A DNA stretch of 63,200 bases from positions 1 to 63,200 of the forward strand of contig JAFOSK010000031.1 of the NCBI GenBank assembly GCA_017392945.1. The letters are read 5' to 3'. The translations under genes and the position numbers were made by a program. This document shows positions 60,436-63,200 of the stretch, in pieces. Below the pieces are notes generated by a model, which saw only the letters and a program-made list of their open reading frames with translations, was not told where the DNA came from and did not search any database. This stretch comes from Treponema sp. GTDB lineage: Bacteria; Spirochaetota; Spirochaetia; Treponematales; Treponemataceae. Within the stretch, counting starts at the first letter, position 1; each line of letters begins with the position of its first letter.

Positions 60436-61398
60436 ATGAAAAAACAAAGCAAATCCGGACTCTTAGTCCTGGTGATCGTAGTAGTAATGAGCATCGTATT
60501 AGGCGCGATGAATTTCATTGATACAAAAAGCTCAAGCCCTGTACAGCCTGTCCACAAGGACATGAAAATAAAACTCAAAAAAAACAGAAACGGTTACATC
60601 GCAAAACTGAACATCGAAGGCATTATCCAAAGCCATAACCGCTCCTATAACCAGGAATGGATTTTAAATACTATCAAGGCTCTCAAGGATGACGATTCAA
60701 ACAAAGCAATCGCTCTCTTTATCGATTCCCCTGGCGGAACAGTATACGAAGCAGACGCCGTATACCTTGCTCTTCAGGATTACAAAACCACAGGCAAAAA
60801 GATCTATGCATATCAGGGACATATTGCCGCTTCCGGGGGTTACTACATTTCATGCGCCGCAAATAAGATCTACGCAAACCGCAATACACTAACCGGCTCA
60901 ATAGGAGTAATTTCAGGAACATCCTTTGACATGACAGAACTTCTTTCCAAAATCGGAATCAAGTCAAAAACAATCCATGCCGGTAAAAACAAAAACATGT
61001 TCAACTACAATGAACCGATTACCGCAGAACAAGAAAAAATCATGCAGAGCGTATGCGATTCATATTATGAACAGTTTATAAACATTGTGGCGCAGAACAG
61101 AAACATGAAAAACGACGAAGTAAAAGATCTTGCAGACGGAAGAATTTACACAGCAAAGCAGGCATTGGATAACGGTCTTATCGATTCAATCGATTCATGG
61201 GAAAATATGATAAATGATATAAAGAAATTTGAATTTGAAAATGCTGATCTTTCTGTAGAAGAATTTTCTTTTCAGAAAGACTTTTCTTTCACCGATCTGT
61301 TTATGGAAAAATTTATAGGTCCCGAAGGAACAGCATCTCTTAAAAAACTCTTTTCAGAAGCTTCAGTTATATATCCCGCTTACCTTGCAGACTTCTAA
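60436..61398 (+). CDS. sppA: Signal peptide peptidase SppA-type
   Basis: The 320-residue protein has an N-terminal helix (LLVLVIVVVMSIVLGAMNF) and a ClpP-fold serine protease domain. Motifs are LFIDSPGGTVYEADAVYLAL, GHIAASGGYYISCAANKI (nucleophile Ser in ASGGYY), TGSIGVISGTSFDMTELLSKIG and the Lys-containing HAGKNKN. It cleaves remnant signal peptides in the membrane. Translation is probably coupled to the DUF975 gene (stop/start TAATATG). Its end overlaps recX on the other strand by 4 nt. Confidence 0.93.
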   Translation: MKKQSKSGLLVLVIVVVMSIVLGAMNFIDTKSSSPVQPVHKDMKIKLKKNRNGYIAKLNIEGIIQSHNRSYNQEWILNTIKALKDDDSNKAIALFIDSPGGTVYEADAVYLALQDYKTTGKKIYAYQGHIAASGGYYISCAANKIYANRNTLTGSIGVISGTSFDMTELLSKIGIKSKTIHAGKNKNMFNYNEPITAEQEKIMQSVCDSYYEQFINIVAQNRNMKNDEVKDLADGRIYTAKQALDNGLIDSIDSWENMINDIKKFEFENADLSVEEFSFQKDFSFTDLFMEKFIGPEGTASLKKLFSEASVIYPAYLADF

Positions 61399-62006
61399 TC
61401 TTCTGAATCTTCACTCATAATCTTTTTTATGAGCGGATACTGAAATCCATGTGATATAAGGATCCTGACTATTTTGTCAGGATCTTTTTTTGTGCGCAGA
61501 CACTTTTCATAATCACGACGACAAAGATCATATTCTGAATTCTGGTTAAAAAAATTTTCCAGCGCTGTCTGCGCAAGATCTTTTGCGATACCACGGGACA
61601 AAAGTTCCGCAAGTAATTTAGTACGTCCTTCCGAATGATTTATTTTTCTGCTGTTCAGCCAAAATTCAGCAAACCGGGCATCGTTCAAGTAATTTTTACG
61701 TTCAAGATAATCGAGAGCGCGGAAAACATACTGTTTTTCGTATTTTTTTTGGAGCAATTTCTGGGTCAATCTGAACCGACACTGCTCTGCCCGAGCAAGA
61801 TATTCAACAGCCTTCATTTCTGCGGCATAGCACATACCTGCATCAATGATATCCTGTTCTTCCCGACCTTCAAATTCGGCATTCAGAACAATTTCTTCTG
61901 GTGAGACTACATTCAGATATGATATGCGAATAAAAAAAGCAAGCCCCGCACTGGAGTTAATTTTAATAACCTCAGGCGAAACTTGCTCTGTTCCGTAGAT
62001 AACCAA
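61395..62006 (-). CDS. recX: Regulatory protein RecX
   Basis: The 203-residue, helical RecX-family protein modulates RecA filaments. The repeats AVEYLARAEQCRFRLTQKLLQKKYEKQYVFRALDYLERKNYLNDARFAEFWL and later RSRGIAKDLAQ-like segments fit the family's three-helix modules. The start appears to be TTG (62004-62006), 15 nt after rpsI, with GGAACCGGA upstream; no better start is visible. recA is not in the window. It is co-directional with rplM and rpsI. Confidence 0.85.
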   Translation of the reverse strand: MVIYGTEQVSPEVIKINSSAGLAFFIRISYLNVVSPEEIVLNAEFEGREEQDIIDAGMCYAAEMKAVEYLARAEQCRFRLTQKLLQKKYEKQYVFRALDYLERKNYLNDARFAEFWLNSRKINHSEGRTKLLAELLSRGIAKDLAQTALENFFNQNSEYDLCRRDYEKCLRTKKDPDKIVRILISHGFQYPLIKKIMSEDSED

Positions 62007-62021
62007 ATCCGGTTCCGTTGA

Positions 62022-62414
62022 CTAACGCTTAGAGAACTGGAATCTTCTACGAGCACCCTTCTGACCGTACTTCTTACGTTCTACCATACGAGAATCGCGA
62101 GTAAGGAATCCGTTAGACTTGAGTGATGTGCGTGCATCTGGATCAAGCTGAACCAATGCTCTTGAAATTCCGTGAAGACAAGCAGCTGCCTGTCCGTTCA
62201 TACCACCACCAACAACGTTGATAAGGATATCATATTTGCTGTCGTTAGAAGTTACAAGCAAAGCCTGTGTAAGAACTTTTACCTGATCTTCTGTAGCAAA
62301 GTATTCTTTTACATCTTTACCGTTTACAACGATCTTGCCAGAGCCTTCGCGTACAAAAACACGCGCTACGGCTGTTTTTCTTCTACCTGTTCCAATAGCA
62401 ATATTCTTTACCAT
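62022..62414 (-). CDS. rpsI: 30S ribosomal protein S9
   Basis: The 130-residue protein has the S9 signatures AIGTGRRKTAVARVFVREG, GGGMNGQAAACLHGISRAL and the C-terminal basic tail KKYGQKGARRRFQFSKR. It follows rplM by 13 nt, the classical L13-S9 pair. GGAGAC lies upstream of its ATG. Confidence 0.98.
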   Translation of the reverse strand: MVKNIAIGTGRRKTAVARVFVREGSGKIVVNGKDVKEYFATEDQVKVLTQALLVTSNDSKYDILINVVGGGMNGQAAACLHGISRALVQLDPDARTSLKSNGFLTRDSRMVERKKYGQKGARRRFQFSKR

Positions 62415-62427
62415 TTTCGTCTCCTAA

Positions 62428-62859
62428 TTAAAGCTCTACAGCCTTTGGATTCTGAGCTGTATGTGGGTGATCTGTACCAGCGTAAATCTTTACGTTCTGC
62501 ATAAGAACACGTCCGAGACGTCCATGAGGAAGCATTCCTTTTACAGCAAGACGAATAGGATCTTCAGGATGCTTTTCAATTACTTTTTCGAAAGAATTAG
62601 CTTTAAGACTTCCAACGAAACCTGTTGTATACTTGTAGTAAATCTTCTTTGTTTCTTTTCCACCAGATACAGCAACTTTATCTGCATTAATGATTACAAC
62701 ATAGTCACCCATTTCCTGATTAGGAGTATAAGTAGCTTTGTTCTTACCACGAGCAATATATGCAGCCTTTGCAGCTACACGTCCAAGCGGTTTACCAGCA
62801 GCGTCGATAACATACCAGTCACGCTTCTGTTCTTTTTCATTTACGAAAATAGTTTTCAT
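62428..62859 (-). CDS. rplM: 50S ribosomal protein L13
   Basis: The 143-residue protein has RDWYVIDAAGKPLGRVAAKAA, YTPNQEMGDYVVIINADKV and MLPHGRLGRVLMQNVKIYAG motifs. AAGG 7 nt before the ATG is the ribosome site; a promoter lies at 62975-63003 with a ~110-nt leader. Confidence 0.98.
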   Translation of the reverse strand: MKTIFVNEKEQKRDWYVIDAAGKPLGRVAAKAAYIARGKNKATYTPNQEMGDYVVIINADKVAVSGGKETKKIYYKYTTGFVGSLKANSFEKVIEKHPEDPIRLAVKGMLPHGRLGRVLMQNVKIYAGTDHPHTAQNPKAVEL

Positions 62860-62974
62860 GTATATACCTTAAAATATTAAAGTTTACGCATCCTCAAGCC
62901 TTTGCATCTGACCTGATTCTGCAGGGAACAATGATGAGCAGTCAATGATCCCATGTTCATATACGGGGACTTAA

Positions 62975-63003
62975 AATATACAAAATTCAACGTACAAATT
63001 CAA
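62975..63003 (-). promoter_or_regulatory. Predicted promoter of rplM-rpsI-recX
   Basis: TTGAAT (62998-63003) and TATATT (62975-62980) on the minus strand are separated by 17 nt. The ~110-nt leader of this ribosomal operon could host autoregulation, but no clear structure is seen. The adjoining 63054-63082 contains an 8-bp inverted repeat (GCGGTAGT/ACTACCGC) without a T-run. Confidence 0.5.
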
Positions 63004-63108
63004 TAGATTTTGTAAAAGTATTAACGATTTTGAAATATTTCAAGTACATTAACGCGGTAGTCCTGCACCGCATAACTACCGCAGCCAATGCTTTTTTAAG
63101 TACAGGGA

Positions 63109-63200
63109 TTAGTTTTCTGACTTAGCCTTTGCTTCCCGTTCTTCTTTCTTTGCTTCATTTTTATCCTTTATATCGGCAGCACCAATAAAAAGACAGATAA
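63109..63200 (-). CDS. C-terminal end of an unknown protein (cut by window edge)
   Basis: The minus-strand frame ends with a Lys/Glu-rich tail (AADIKDKNEAKKEEREAKAK, then SEN) and TAA at 63109-63111, entering from a short hydrophobic ICLFIGA segment. Only about 29 codons are visible, so the protein cannot be identified; a membrane segment followed by a charged tail is all that can be said. Confidence 0.5.
   Translation of the reverse strand, partial: ICLFIGAADIKDKNEAKKEEREAKAKSEN

Overview
The window looks like a piece of a host-associated, anaerobic Treponema (Spirochaetes) chromosome. Supporting signs are spirochaete-type families (a secreted DUF2259-like protein, a very large acidic/TPR membrane protein, a sulfatase-modifying-factor-like lipoprotein-type protein, several treponeme-style proteins of unknown function), a Na+-pumping oxaloacetate decarboxylase set, anaerobe-type ThiC, and moderate GC with A/T-rich spacers. 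No rRNA, tRNA, CRISPR array, prophage or insertion-sequence transposase was recognised. This is mainly a core-genome region with some repeat-littered spacers.

Layout. 1-2614: the 5' part of valS on the minus strand, then a 650-bp gene-free stretch with a 139-bp direct repeat. 2615-5593: HAD phosphatase, thiD, thiC (thiamine pyrimidine branch), flanked by inverted copies of a GC-rich repeat. 5829-8925 (minus): UPF0340, PgeF-like and a treponemal unknown. 9036-12256: a CPA2-type antiporter converging on a topoisomerase IV B-type gene. 12482-15200: a membrane HD-GYP protein and a protein with a diverged diadenylate-cyclase-like C-terminus. 15355-19156 (minus): oadG-oadA-oadB, where OadA carries two biotinyl domains. 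20299-24788 (minus): lysC-dapB-Cys-rich protein-cstA. 25028-31148: an RNase II/R-type enzyme, a cytidylate-kinase-like protein, a membrane protein with a possible decayed kinase fold, and a biotin-dependent carboxyltransferase with a conspicuous promoter/operator. 31346-36090: lipoprotein, a proline-rich small ORF in front of corA, an FGE-like protein, then hisC plus a metallophosphoesterase. 36245-44168: unknowns, ssb, a U32 peptidase-family protein, secreted proteins. 44165-49383: polyprenol/diacylglycerol kinase-like protein and the 1532-residue acidic TPR protein. 49559-57834: CBM48-like secreted protein, ndk-gpsA-ffh, ispH, yajC-secD-secF. 57962-62859: Dus, CYTH protein, DUF975, sppA, recX, rpsI, rplM. 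The right edge cuts another minus-strand gene.

Two observations stand out. First, ffh (SRP54) has an in-frame TAA inside its SRP-RNA-binding motif, followed by 67 further codons of intact Ffh tail; this is either a sequencing/assembly error, a very recent nonsense mutation or recoding. Second, a large share of the genes that head a transcription unit (about fifteen by eye) have a TATAAT-like hexamer ending only 6-8 nt before the ATG and no Shine-Dalgarno sequence, usually with a -35-like hexamer 16-18 nt further upstream, whereas internal operon genes mostly have good Shine-Dalgarno sites. This predicts widespread leaderless mRNAs. All calls come from reading the sequence and from knowledge of protein families; no database search was run.
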